A stretch of DNA of 64,000 nucleotides from Erinaceus europaeus (Eukaryota; Chordata; Mammalia; Eulipotyphla; Erinaceidae), in contig NC_080185.1 in NCBI RefSeq assembly GCF_950295315.1, forward strand, positions 40,388,602-40,452,601, given 5' to 3'. The translations under genes were made by a program, and so were the position numbers. Positions 21,307-30,597 of the stretch are shown piece by piece; within the stretch, counting starts at the first letter, position 1, and each line of letters starts with the position of its first letter. The notes under the pieces are model-generated. The model was not told the DNA's origin, searched no databases, and saw only the letters and a program-made list of their open reading frames with translations.

Positions 21307-21828
21307 TCAAAGAAATTCCACTGATTTTTGTACATTGATTTTGTACCCTGATACCTTGCTATATTGCCTAATAACTTCCAGTAATTTTCTGCTGGATTCT
21401 TTAGGTCTTTCTATGTATACTATCATATCATCTGCAAACAGTGAGAGCTTGACGTCTTCCCTTGCAATCTGTATTCCTTTGATTTCTTTCTCTTGCCTGA
21501 TTGCTATGGCAAGAACTTCCAATACTATGTTGAAGAGTAACGGTGACATTGGACAGCCATGTCTAGTCCCCGATCTGAGGGGGAATGCTTTCAGCTTCTG
21601 TCCATTGAGTATGATGTTGGCTGTAGGTTTGCTATATATAGACTCCACTATCTTGAGGAATTTCCCATCTATTCCCATTTTTTGTAGAGTTTTGAGCATG
21701 AATGGGTGTTGGATTTTGTCAAAGGCTTTCTCTGCATCTATTGAGATAATCATGTGGTTTTTGGCTTTGCTTTTATTGATGTGGTGAATGACATTGATTG
21801 ACTTACGGATGTTGAACCAGCCTTGCAT
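21307..21828 (-). pseudogene. L1 ORF2 reverse-transcriptase fragment
   Basis: A 173-codon open piece of the L1 ORF2 RT domain. Visible motifs are SIDAEKAFD at residues 29-37 (motif A, catalytic Asp), the [10 protein letters not shown] block at about 91-100 and FADDM at 131-135 (the catalytic Asp pair). All three metal-binding aspartates survive, but the endonuclease, the rest of RT and ORF1 are missing. The frame breaks into another beyond 21828. ORF2p normally exceeds 1200 residues and makes cDNA by target-primed reverse transcription. This fragment cannot. Confidence 0.9.
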
Positions 21829-21955
21829 TCCTGGATGAATCCCACTTGGTCATGATGAACAATCTTTTTGATGTGTTGCTGTCTCTGGTTGGCCAAGATC
21901 TTGTTTAATATTTTGGCATCTTTGTTCATCAGAGATATTGGTCTGTAGTTAAGAC
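21316..21955 (-). mobile_element. L1 copy B, inverted 5' segment (ORF2 RT region)
   Basis: Minus-strand L1 ORF2 sequence forming the inverted 5' part of an L1 insertion. The whole insertion is bracketed by the 15-bp duplication aaaaaatcaaagaaa (21301-21315 and 23807-23821). The site fits the L1 endonuclease preference (T-run then A-run). Confidence 0.93.
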
Positions 21956-23806
21956 AACACTAAGAAACCACCTCACTCCTGTAAGAATGGCATACATCAA
22001 AAAGGACAGCAGCAACAAATGCTGGAGAGGATGTGGGGACAGAGGAACCCTTTTACATTGCTGGTGGGAATATAAACTGGTACAGCCTCTGTGGAGAGCA
22101 GTCTGGAAAACTCTCAGAAGGCTAGACATGGACCTTCCATATGATCCAGTAATTCCTCTCCTGGGGTTATACCCCAAGGACTCCATAACACCCAACCAAA
22201 AAGAGGTGTGTACTCCTATGTTCATAGCAGCACAATTCATAATAGCTAAAACCTGGAAGCAACCCAGGTGCCCAACAACAGATGAGTGGCTGAGAAAGCA
22301 GTGGTATATATACACAATGGAATACTATGCAGCTATCAAAAACAATGAACCCACCTTCTCTGACCCATCTTGGACAGAGCTAGAAGGAATTATGTTAAGT
22401 GAACTAAGTCAGAAAGATAAAGATGAGTATGGGATGATCCCACTCATCAACAGAAGCTGACTAAGAAGATATGAAAGGGAAACTAAAAGCAGGACCTGAT
22501 CAAATTGTAAGTAGGGCACCAAAGTAAAAACCCAGTGGTGAGGGGTAGACATGCAGCTTCCTGGGCCAGTGGGTGGTGGGAATGGGTGGGAGGGATGGGT
22601 CACAGTCCTTTGGTGGTGGGAATGGTGTTTATGTACACTCCTAGTAAAATTTAGACATAAAAATCAGTAGTTAATTAATATGAGAGGGGGGAAATCAACT
22701 GTATGTCTCAAAGTTTCTCAAAAGACAAACTGAATCTTTTTAATATATAGGCTATGTATTTGATATGCGGACTCTCTCAAAAGCCTAGACCAAGTAGATC
22801 AGAAGCATCCAATAGCACAGCTATATACAAGATACTGGGTACTGTACAGCAAACCATAACAAAGGGACTTTTCAAAGTTAACCCAATTAACAAATAATGT
22901 GATGATAACATTAACTATCCATTGTCTTTTTGAACCCTAAGACAGCAGGAACCTCACATCTCCACTATAGAGCCCCTACTTCCCCCAGTCCTGGAACCCT
23001 TGGATAGGGCCCACTTTCCCGTATGCATCTCCCAATCCAAACCAAATAATATTGCATCTGCCGATCACAACCTAACCAACGCAACGATTACCACCTCAAG
23101 ATGCTTCACCTCAGACTGTATCCAGAGACTTCACGTGTGGAATGACAACCCTTCAGCTTCATTACTCGGGTGAGACCTTTCCTTTTATAGTACACTTTAA
23201 TTTCATCTCAGGTGGTTCACTTTCTAACAAAGTCCCATAACCTAGATGTACACCAGTTTCTGTGAGAGAGAGCTTATGTTCACACGTATCCATAAATTAC
23301 TGCAAAATATATACCTGAAAGCAGAAGTACACTAGAGTTTGCAGTGAGTACCTCCCTAACACTTCCTCTCCACTATTCCAAGCTTGGGATCCATGGTAGC
23401 TCAACAAATTGTTTGGCTTCGTATGTTAACTCTCTTTTCAATCACCAGGTTCCAGATGCCACCAGGATGCTGGCCAGGCTTCCCTGGATTGAAGACCCCA
23501 CCAATGTGTCCTGGAGCTCAGCTGCCCCAGAGACACACCTTACTAGGGAAAGAGAGAGGCAGACTGGGAGTATGGACCGACCAGTCAACGCCTATGTTCA
23601 GCGGGGAAGCAATTACAGAAGCCAGACCTTCTACCTTCTGCACCCCTCAATGACCCTGGGTCCATGCTCCCAGAGGGCTAGATAATGGGAAAGCTATCAT
23701 GGGAGGGGGTGGGTTATGGGGATTGGGTGGTGGGAATTGTGTGGAGTTGTACCCCTCCTATCTTATGTTTTTGTTCATTAATCCTTTCTTAAATAAAATT
23801 TTTTTT
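21956..23806 (+). mobile_element. L1 copy B, 3' segment (ORF2 end and full 3' UTR)
   Basis: Starts in the ORF2 C-terminal region. It runs through a ~1.33-kb 3' UTR to CTTAAATAAAATTTTTTTT at the duplicated target. Best reference copy in the window for the younger L1 3' UTR. Confidence 0.93.
21987..22460 (+). pseudogene. L1 ORF2 C-terminal fragment
   Basis: 157 codons ending at the natural ORF2 stop. It carries the C-terminal Cys/His motif of L1 (C12, C16, H24), but the fourth ligand is Tyr29. The copies at 35265-36080 and 49905-50315 have Cys at that place. '[15 protein letters not shown]' and '[15 protein letters not shown]' are standard L1 tail blocks. The Cys-to-Tyr change means this copy is defective in the motif as well as truncated. 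Confidence 0.9.
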
Positions 23807-23821
23807 AAAAAATCAAAGAAA

Positions 23822-24840
23822 AACCAATGAAATATGCTATTTTAAAATAGTGATATAGTAATAGAAGAACAAACTCTGGGGAACAGGAGTCTGTAATGAT
23901 GAGGCCAATGAAGTTGCTGCTTTTACATATGCACCTTTCTAAAGTATATATTGCTATTTAAATTCTTTTAATATATATATATATCTTCTGAACACTACCT
24001 CTAATTTCACCTTGGATGCAATATCTCAAAAATGGAAAAGTCAAGGAATGGTCAGAAGGGTGAACCTTATGAATCTAGGCTGAACTCTTAGTAAGCAATC
24101 TACCCTCAACATTCATGCACACTAAAATTCTTCCAGTGATAGACCTTCGATCCAGACTCTTCCTGTTCTGGAATCAGAAAGACCCAACTTCATATTCTAT
24201 TATGACACAATCAAAAGTTCTTTTCCCTAAAACAGAAGAGACCACTGATTTCAAGAAAGACAGTCAAGGTCACTAATCTTTGCTCAGAATATTACATGTC
24301 ATGATTAGGGGGGAAATGAGTAATAGGCTATTGTTTCCTGATTAAATCCCTTTATTTAGAAACTCTGATGGATTACTTGCTTTCTTATTTGTTTACTTAT
24401 ATGTATGCCTTCATAAATCAATTAGGAACAAAAATGTCCCTTTGTATCAAATAGAAAAGGAAGCCATAATTAGATTTCTCCACTAATACCCTGTTTCTGG
24501 ACCTAGAAGAAACTTCTGTGTCTCTCTCTTCGTCAGCCCATATGAATGAAAAAGTGACCTGGAGTGGTGAAGTCATTCTATGTGTGAATAGCAGTCTCCA
24601 CAATAACAAGAAAAAAATTTAGAAAGATTTCCAGATGTGACTGTTAGTTTGATTAGCTAATACTAGTCTTGATTATATCCGATTAGAGAATTTTTGTTAT
24701 ACTCTCTACTCCTCAGTTTCTACTGTCTCACCCCATCTCATAAACACAGAGACAGACAGACAGACAGAAACACACGTACACCAAATTATTTGGTACAAAC
24801 TCTCACATGCTGTTTCTGTATCTTGGAGAAAACTATTCAA
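23822..24840. other. No gene seen; unassigned sequence
   Basis: Unique-looking sequence. It includes (AT)n at about 23970-23984 and (ACAG)n near 24754-24768. Confidence 0.5.
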
Positions 24841-24910
24841 TTGGGTTGTTGGAAAAGTCATGACACATTTTTACAAAGAAAAATATGTCATAAGTTTTCT
24901 GACAACCCAA
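24841..24910. mobile_element. Mariner-type MITE
   Basis: A 70-bp near-palindrome with ends TTGGGTTGTTGGAAAAGTCA and the complementary TTTTCTGACAACCCAA. It is followed by TA; the left flanking dinucleotide is not TA, so the duplicated target is degraded. The TTGGGTTG terminus and AAAAGT block are typical of mammalian mariner-derived miniature elements. Too short to encode a transposase. Confidence 0.85.
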
Positions 24911-24935
24911 TACCTATTATACTGTAAATGTCCTG

Positions 24936-25244
24936 TGCTGGCTAGCTTTGCAGGTGGGAGAGAGTCGACCAGGGACTCATGGCTGAGCTCGGAATGCAGT
25001 TCAATCTTTATTGAGACGGAATGCAGTTTGATCTAGCTATCTCTAATCACAATCTTGTCCTATATATCTCCTGAGGCGGAAGTGTCAGGTCAACAGAGGA
25101 TGTACGTAGGATAGGGAGTGGGGGGAAGGAAAAAGTGCGTGAACCAGTGGGGATTAAACCAGTGCGGGTCTCAAAACAATGATTATGTAAATAGACCACA
25201 GAGTTAAGCAATGCAACAGAAGGGGTCTTAGAAGCAGACCAGCA
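24936..25244 (-). repeat. ERV-III 3' LTR
   Basis: Poly(A) signal complement TTTATT near 25005. Relative to its partner it lacks a 27-bp U5 segment containing the Lys3-like primer sequence. Confidence 0.9.
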
Positions 25245-25450
25245 TTTACCCCTTTCTTTTTAACTAATGGCTATAGTATCAGGAGACTGGGGTGAATAGA
25301 AGCATATATCATGCAGGCATTTTCAAAAGAACTGGCATAAGACATGGAGGAACAAATAGGAGAGCAGCAAGAACCAGTGTGATGCCAAGGGGAGGTCTGA
25401 AGGGGAGTTTCCTACTCAAAGGGCAGAGCCTAGCAGGCGAAAGGCATTTT

Positions 25451-25578
25451 TGCCTCTGTGGGCATCTCTTGCCTCTGGGGGTGCTTCATGCCTCAAAGGG
25501 CTTTTCCTTCCTCTGTGGGCATCTCTTGCCTCTGGGGGCATTTCATGCCTCAAAAGACAATTCCTACCTCTGTGGGAA
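25451..25578 (-). repeat. ERV-III hairpin-unit array
   Basis: Seven units start at exactly 19-nt steps (25451, 25470, 25489, 25508, 25527, 25546, 25565). Loop hexamers on the plus strand cycle TCTGTG, TCTGGG, TCAAAG, then TCTGTG, TCTGGG, TCAAAA, then TCTGTG, so there is a 57-nt higher-order repeat. Stems are TGCC/GGCA or near variants. Confidence 0.9.
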
Positions 25579-25791
25579 GGGCCTGCAGGCGAGGGGGGTT
25601 GCCTATAGAGTTCCAAGGCTCTGACTGCAAAGTGTTCCAGAGACAGAGAAACTGTATCATGAAGGAAGAGTAGAGGCTTTGGGAAACCTCTTCATAAGTA
25701 GAAAGGCATGCCATGATGAATGGGTAGCCAAGTGGCTTTACTTATCTGATCTTCTTAGGTCTACTTTTTGTGTGTGGAGCCAAGATTCATG

Positions 25792-25809
25792 CCCCACGTT
25801 GGTACACCA
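25792..25809 (-). promoter_or_regulatory. ERV-III primer-binding site (Lys1,2-like)
   Basis: Minus strand TGGTGTACCAACGTGGGG, two bases from the 5' LTR end. It differs from the standard Lys1,2 site at three positions. Confidence 0.8.
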
Positions 25810-25811
25810 TA

Positions 25812-26143
25812 TGCTGGTCCCAGTTCAGGGTGCCAGTTGCCGTTTAGCTTTGCAGATGTGAGACAGACGACCAGGGACTAATGGCTGAGTAGGACGCAGT
25901 TCAGTCTTTATTGATGAGGAATGCAGTGCAAGCTATCTAACTCTAATCACAATCTTGTCATATATATCTCCTGAGGTGGAAGTGTCATGTCAGATGAGGA
26001 TTACGTAGGATAGGGGGTGGGGAGAAGGAAAAAGCATGCCAACCAGTGGGGATTAAACCAATGTTGGTCTCAAAACAATAATTATGTAAATAGACCACAG
26101 AGTTAAGCAATGCAACAGAAGGGGTCTTAGAAGCAGGCCAACA
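25812..26143 (-). repeat. ERV-III 5' LTR
   Basis: TG..CA ends on the minus strand. It carries the Lys3-like TGGCACCCTGAACTGGGAC sequence at its U5 end. Confidence 0.9.
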
Positions 26144-26149
26144 GTCCTG

Positions 26150-26407
26150 GACTCCACATCTGTGTTTATCCATATAGCTAGATTTATGTATGCCTAGATC
26201 CACAACCTTATGCCAGTATATTGCTTTGTTTTATGAAACAATACCAATTCTGGCCACTAGGTATCACAGAACATATATACCAAGCCCTTAAAGTAGTAGA
26301 GAAATCTATCCAATGTTTTTCCAGCTCTTTATATGAGTGTTCATTATAGAAAACATAGTTTTTTTAACTTGACTTCCAAAGAATGAAATTACTTGATTTA
26401 CCTTACT
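26150..26407. other. No gene seen
   Basis: Short unassigned stretch between ERV-III and a SINE cluster. Confidence 0.5.
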
Positions 26408-26460
26408 GGACTGGTGAAATACCTCACTTGAATAGTGTCCTACTTTGCCATGTGCACAAT
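26408..26460 (+). mobile_element. SINE-D fragment
   Basis: Only the head ('CACTTGAATAGTG..CCATGTGCA') remains, before a short AATAAATAAA. Confidence 0.55.
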
Positions 26461-26473
26461 AAATAAACTAAAT

Positions 26474-26750
26474 TTGGGGACCAGGCAGTGGTGCACCTGG
26501 TTGAGCACACATGTTCCCATGCACAAGGACCTGGGTTCAAACCACCACTCGCTAATTAATGAGGGAACCTTCAGAAATGGTGAAGCAAGTGCTACAAATA
26601 TCTCTCTTTCACTCTCTCCGTCACCTCCTCCAGTCTCAATTTTGCTCTGTCCTATCACTTTTTTAAAAAGAAAATAATGGTCACTAGGAGCAGTAGAGTT
26701 ATAATGCCCCCCGTGATAGTCCTAGTGGCAATAAAAATTTAAATAAAAAA
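26474..26750 (+). mobile_element. SINE-B with 3' extension, plus
   Basis: After the CT-rich part it carries a ~70-bp extra module ('GGAGCAGTAGAGTTATAATG..') before the A-tail. The module is also found at 41095, 42489, 54601 and 57708. Confidence 0.8.
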
Positions 26751-26905
26751 CTAGATTTATTTTAGGCAAGTAGTTATGGAAAAAAAATGCTAACACAGAT
26801 TATCATGGGACCTGTATTTCCATTATAGTGGCTTAAAGAACACAGTGTGCCTAAGTGTTCTTAGATGGGTAGCACTGATTTTCTTGGACTCCAAACTGAC
26901 CTAGA

Positions 26906-27145
26906 GTCTGGAGGTCTGGTGGTGGTGCACCTGGTTGAAAGCACACATTATAGTTTGTAAGGACCTGGGTTCAAACTCCTAGTCACCATCTGGGGGGGGG
27001 CTCCATAAGTGTAAAACAGTTATCTCTTTCTCTCTCTATCACTCTCTCTCCTTCTCTGTATCTATCCAAAATGAAGAAATTGAGTGCTCTCTCTCCTTCA
27101 TCTCTCCACTTCTCTGTCTCTATCCAAAATAAAGAAATTGAGTCT
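26906..27145 (+). mobile_element. SINE-B with duplicated 3' end
   Basis: The 3' part (CTCTCTCCTTC..ATCCAAAATGAAGAAATTGAG) is tandemly repeated at about 27085-27143. Confidence 0.8.
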
Positions 27146-27245
27146 GTAGGTCTAGGGTGAAGTATAGGAATCCTAATTTTTTATAAGCATGCCATTGATT
27201 CTAATATCAGCAGATCTGTGGATCATACTTTTTAAAATAGCATGC

Positions 27246-27450
27246 TTATGGGCTGGAGCACTAGCTTAATGGGTAGGTTGTTTGCATTGCCACATGCACA
27301 GTCTGTTTCAATGCCAACACCACATAGCAGGTACTATGGCACAGGAGAGAGTACCTGTGCTTTGTTACCTTTCTATCTATATGAATAAAAGTGGCTGGAG
27401 TAATGAAACCACACATGTACAAGACCAGCACCACACACACAAAAGAAATA
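27246..27450 (+). mobile_element. Diverged SINE-C-like, plus
   Basis: 'GGGCTGGAGCACTAGCTTAATGG' head with a B-box-like GTTTCAATGCC. The middle departs from other copies. Confidence 0.55.
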
Positions 27451-28258
27451 AAGTGGTTATTAGTGTACTAAAACCCACAGAAACCCACTCAAGTGATAGA
27501 AATACAGTTTCTCCTTTCTTTACTCTAAAACCCATGCATTGAAAAGTCTAATGGCCTCTAGTGACACTGAATACAGAGAGAAGGAACTCATGAGCTAAAG
27601 TGCTGGCACTGTTCCTTTAAAGAGCATCATTATTCTGAAAATGAAATGTTTCTTCTCGCTTCCATCTCAAAGAAAAAAAAAGTTCTGTTTGTCGTAGGAG
27701 TAAAAGGTGTTATGATTGCAATAATCTTTTTTCATTTTTGTTAACTAGACAAATTCCAGTCCTTTTCATATGGCTATAGACAACACTCTTTCTTAAATGT
27801 TTGTACAGCACTTCAAAAATCCTGAGGAGGTGGTTGCAGTGTGGGTTAATACCAGTGTTATTTAGAGAACCTGCAAACAGAATCAAGGTTTAAAGCTGAT
27901 CAGGGGGACAGAAAAGTGGCCTCCACAGCAAAAGGACTGCACTTCCTGGAGACAATGAGTCATCCCCAGTGCACAAACTACCCACCTCTGTTAAAAGTTG
28001 TGAGAAGGGAGAGAAGAAATCAGTTACTTTATATTCTGGCCTAAAGAGCCAAAATCTGGTAGAGAAGCTCTCCCTATCCCGATGCTTCTACATAATTCCC
28101 AGAAATTCCTGCATGGAGACATAAACAGGAGCCCTCAGTTCCAGCTCTGACACTTAGCTTATGCAAGGCTCCTGAGAAAGTCCTTTCATGATCTGAAGCT
28201 TACAGAATTAGGATGGCAACATTCACTTCACAAAATAGCAATGGAAAGTTAGTTCATG
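27451..28258. other. No gene seen; unassigned sequence
   Basis: Unique-looking. A weak SINE remnant may lie at 27825-27960. Confidence 0.45.
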
Positions 28259-28329
28259 GAAATATGGAGCATAAAATTATGGGGAAGGCCGTGTTGCTTC
28301 ATTTTTTTATCTTTATATTCTTTTTTTAA

Positions 28330-28527
28330 AATTTATTTATTTTAAAAAGGAGACATTAACAAAAACCATAGGATAAGAGGGGTACAAATCCACACAACTC
28401 CCACCACCAGATCTCTATACCCCATCCCCTCCCCTGATAGCTTTCCTATTCTTTATCCCTCTGGTAGTATGGACCCAAGGTCATTGTGGGTTGCAGAAGG
28501 TGGAAGGTCTGGCTTCTGTAATTGCTT
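28330..28527 (-). mobile_element. L1 3'-end fragment, minus
   Basis: Starts with a T-rich tail complement and AAAAGGAGACATTAAC, then ~170 bp of the L1 3' UTR. Confidence 0.88.
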
Positions 28528-28541
28528 CTGAGACTTAAATG

Positions 28542-28768
28542 AATCCAGGGACCAAGTGGTGGAGCATCGGGTTGAGTGCACATGTCACAATGTGCAAGGA
28601 CCAGGATTCAAGCCCCCAGTCCCCACATGCAGGGGGAAAGCTTCTCAAGTGGTTAATCAGTGCTACAGATGTCTCTCTGTGTCTCTCCCTCTCTATCTCC
28701 TCCCTTCTCTCAATTTCTGGCTGGCTCTATGCAATAAATAAATAAAGATAAAAATAAAAAAGAATTAA
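28542..28768 (+). mobile_element. SINE-B, plus
   Basis: Clean head, B-box region and AATAAATAAATAAAG tail. Confidence 0.88.
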
Positions 28769-29021
28769 ATAAATGCATACCTACAAAGCCTCGTTACTGG
28801 CATGCAGTAACGTCAAGCTTTGTGTTCTCTCTTTCAGACATTCCCCATGTGACTCACAGCCTTTGCTTATCACATGACCTGGGGTATTATTAATTATTAT
28901 TATTATCGTTATCATTATCTTCTTTCTTTCTTCTCCTGGATTCATGAATGAATCCCCAGGGAAGACTGATTGGCTGCTCAGTTCTTTTTTTTAGTAGTTT
29001 ATTTTATTTTAATTTCTTCTT

Positions 29022-29231
29022 CTAGCATTTGCCCTTCTTCCGTAGCCAGTAAACAGCATCAGGTTGAGCCTGATGTAAAGTTTTGAGACCTGCTTTGAAT
29101 CTGGAGAGGTGGCAGTCGTTGACTATGTGGGTCATAGTCTGTCTGTAGCCACAGGGGCAGTTCGGGTCGTCTCTGGCTCCCCAGCGATGGAACATAGCGG
29201 CGCACCGGCCATGGCCTGTTCGATAGCAATT
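29022..29231 (-). pseudogene. C-terminus of a non-L1 non-LTR retrotransposon polyprotein
   Basis: 69 codons open to a TAG stop, then an A-rich trailer ending in A8. The peptide contains RTGHGRCAAMFHRWG, then a CxC-x7-H-x4-C cluster (residues 25, 27, 35, 40), then LKTLHQAQPDAVYWL. From memory this matches the C-terminal end of jockey/CR1-like retrotransposon reverse transcriptases common in arthropods, fish and other animals. It is clearly unlike the L1 tail (CWRGC..). The frame is intact and the base composition GC-rich compared with its surroundings. The 5' part is missing at the L1 junction. Family placement is inference. Confidence 0.7.
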
Positions 29232-30597
29232 GAGTAAGAAGATCTGAAAGGGAAACTAAAAGCAGGACCTGGCCAAATTTTAAGTAGGGCATCAAAGTAA
29301 AAACCCAGTGGTGAGGGGTAGACATTCAGCTTCCTGGGCCAGTGGGGGGTGGGAGTGGGTGGGAGGGATGAGTCACAGTCTTTTGGTGGTGGGAATGGTG
29401 TTTATGTACACTCCTAGTAAAATGTAGTCATATAAATCACTAGTTAATTAATACGAGAGGGGGAAAATTAATTGTATGTCTCGAAGTTTTTCAAAAGACA
29501 AACTGAATCTTTTCAATATATAGGCTGTGTAATTGATATGAGGACTCTCTCAAAAGCCTAGACCAAGTAGATCAGAAGCATCCAATAGCACAGCTATATA
29601 CAAGATACTGGGTACTGTACAGCAAACCCTAACAAAAGGACTTTTCAAAGTTAACCCAATTAACAAATAATGTGATGATAACATTAACTATCAATTGTCT
29701 TTTTGAACCCTAAGACAGCAGGAACCTCACATCTCCACTATAAAGCCCCTACTTCCCCCAGTCCTGGAACCCTTGGATAGGGCCCACTTTCCCGTATGCC
29801 TCTCCCAATCCATATCAAATAATGTTGCATCCGCCGATCACAACCTAACCAACACAACGATTGCCACCTCAACATGCTTCACTTCAGACTGTGTCCAGAG
29901 ACTTCACATGTGGAATGACAACCCTTCAGCTTCATTACTCGGGTGAGACCTTTCCTTTCATAGTATACTCTAATTCCATCTCAGGTGGTTCACTTTCTAA
30001 CAAAGTCCCAAAACCTAGATATACACCAGTTTCTGTGAGAGAAAGCATATCTTCACAAGTATCTATAAACTACTGCAAAATATATACCTGAAAGCAGAAG
30101 TACTCTAGAGCTTGCAGTGAGTACCTCCCTAACACTTCCTCTCCACTATTCCAAGCTTTGGGTCCATGATTGCTCAACAATTTGTTTGGCTTCGTATGTT
30201 AACTCTCTTTTCAGTCACCAGGTTCCAGATGCCATCAGGATGCTGGCCAGGCTTCCCTGGATTGAAGACCCCACCAATGTGTCCTGGAGCTCAGCTTCCC
30301 CAGAGACCCACCCTACTAGGAAAAGAGAGAGGCAGACTGGGAGTATGGACCGACCAGTCAACGCCCATGTTTAGCGGGGAAGCAATTACAGAAGCCAGAC
30401 CTTCTACCTTCTGCAACCCACAATGACCCTGGGTCCATGCTCCCAGAGGGATGGAGAATGGGAAAGCTATCAGGGGAGGGGGTGGGATATGGAGATTGGG
30501 TGGTGGGAATTGTGTGGAGTTGTACCCCTCCAACCCTATGGTTTTGTTAATTAATCCTTTCTTAAATAAATAAATAAATAAATAAATTTAAAAGAGG
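29232..30597 (+). mobile_element. L1 3' UTR, nearly complete, plus
   Basis: Begins just after the ORF2 stop region and closely parallels 22461-23800, ending in (AAAT)n. Confidence 0.92.

Larger units (their letters stand above)
24936..26143 (-). mobile_element. ERV-III: internally deleted LTR element
   Basis: Two LTRs (309 and 332 bp) around a 567-bp interior on the minus strand. Bracketed by gtcctg at 24930-24935 and 26144-26149. LTRs resemble ERV-II. The interior keeps the primer site, hairpin array and purine tract but no coding region, so it is close to a minimal vector-like element. Confidence 0.93.

Noticed and set aside
21335..21787. 150-codon plus-strand frame opposite L1 ORF2
   Set aside because: Shadow of the minus-strand RT fragment, whose catalytic motifs are recognisable.
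24841..24910. Palindrome as a transcription terminator
   Set aside because: Mariner-like termini and a flanking TA explain it better; the genome is eukaryotic.
28870..29231. GC-rich LINE tail as assembly contamination
   Set aside because: It lies inside a composite bracketed by matching target repeats and joined to a hedgehog-type L1. Kept as genuine, with long-read confirmation suggested.
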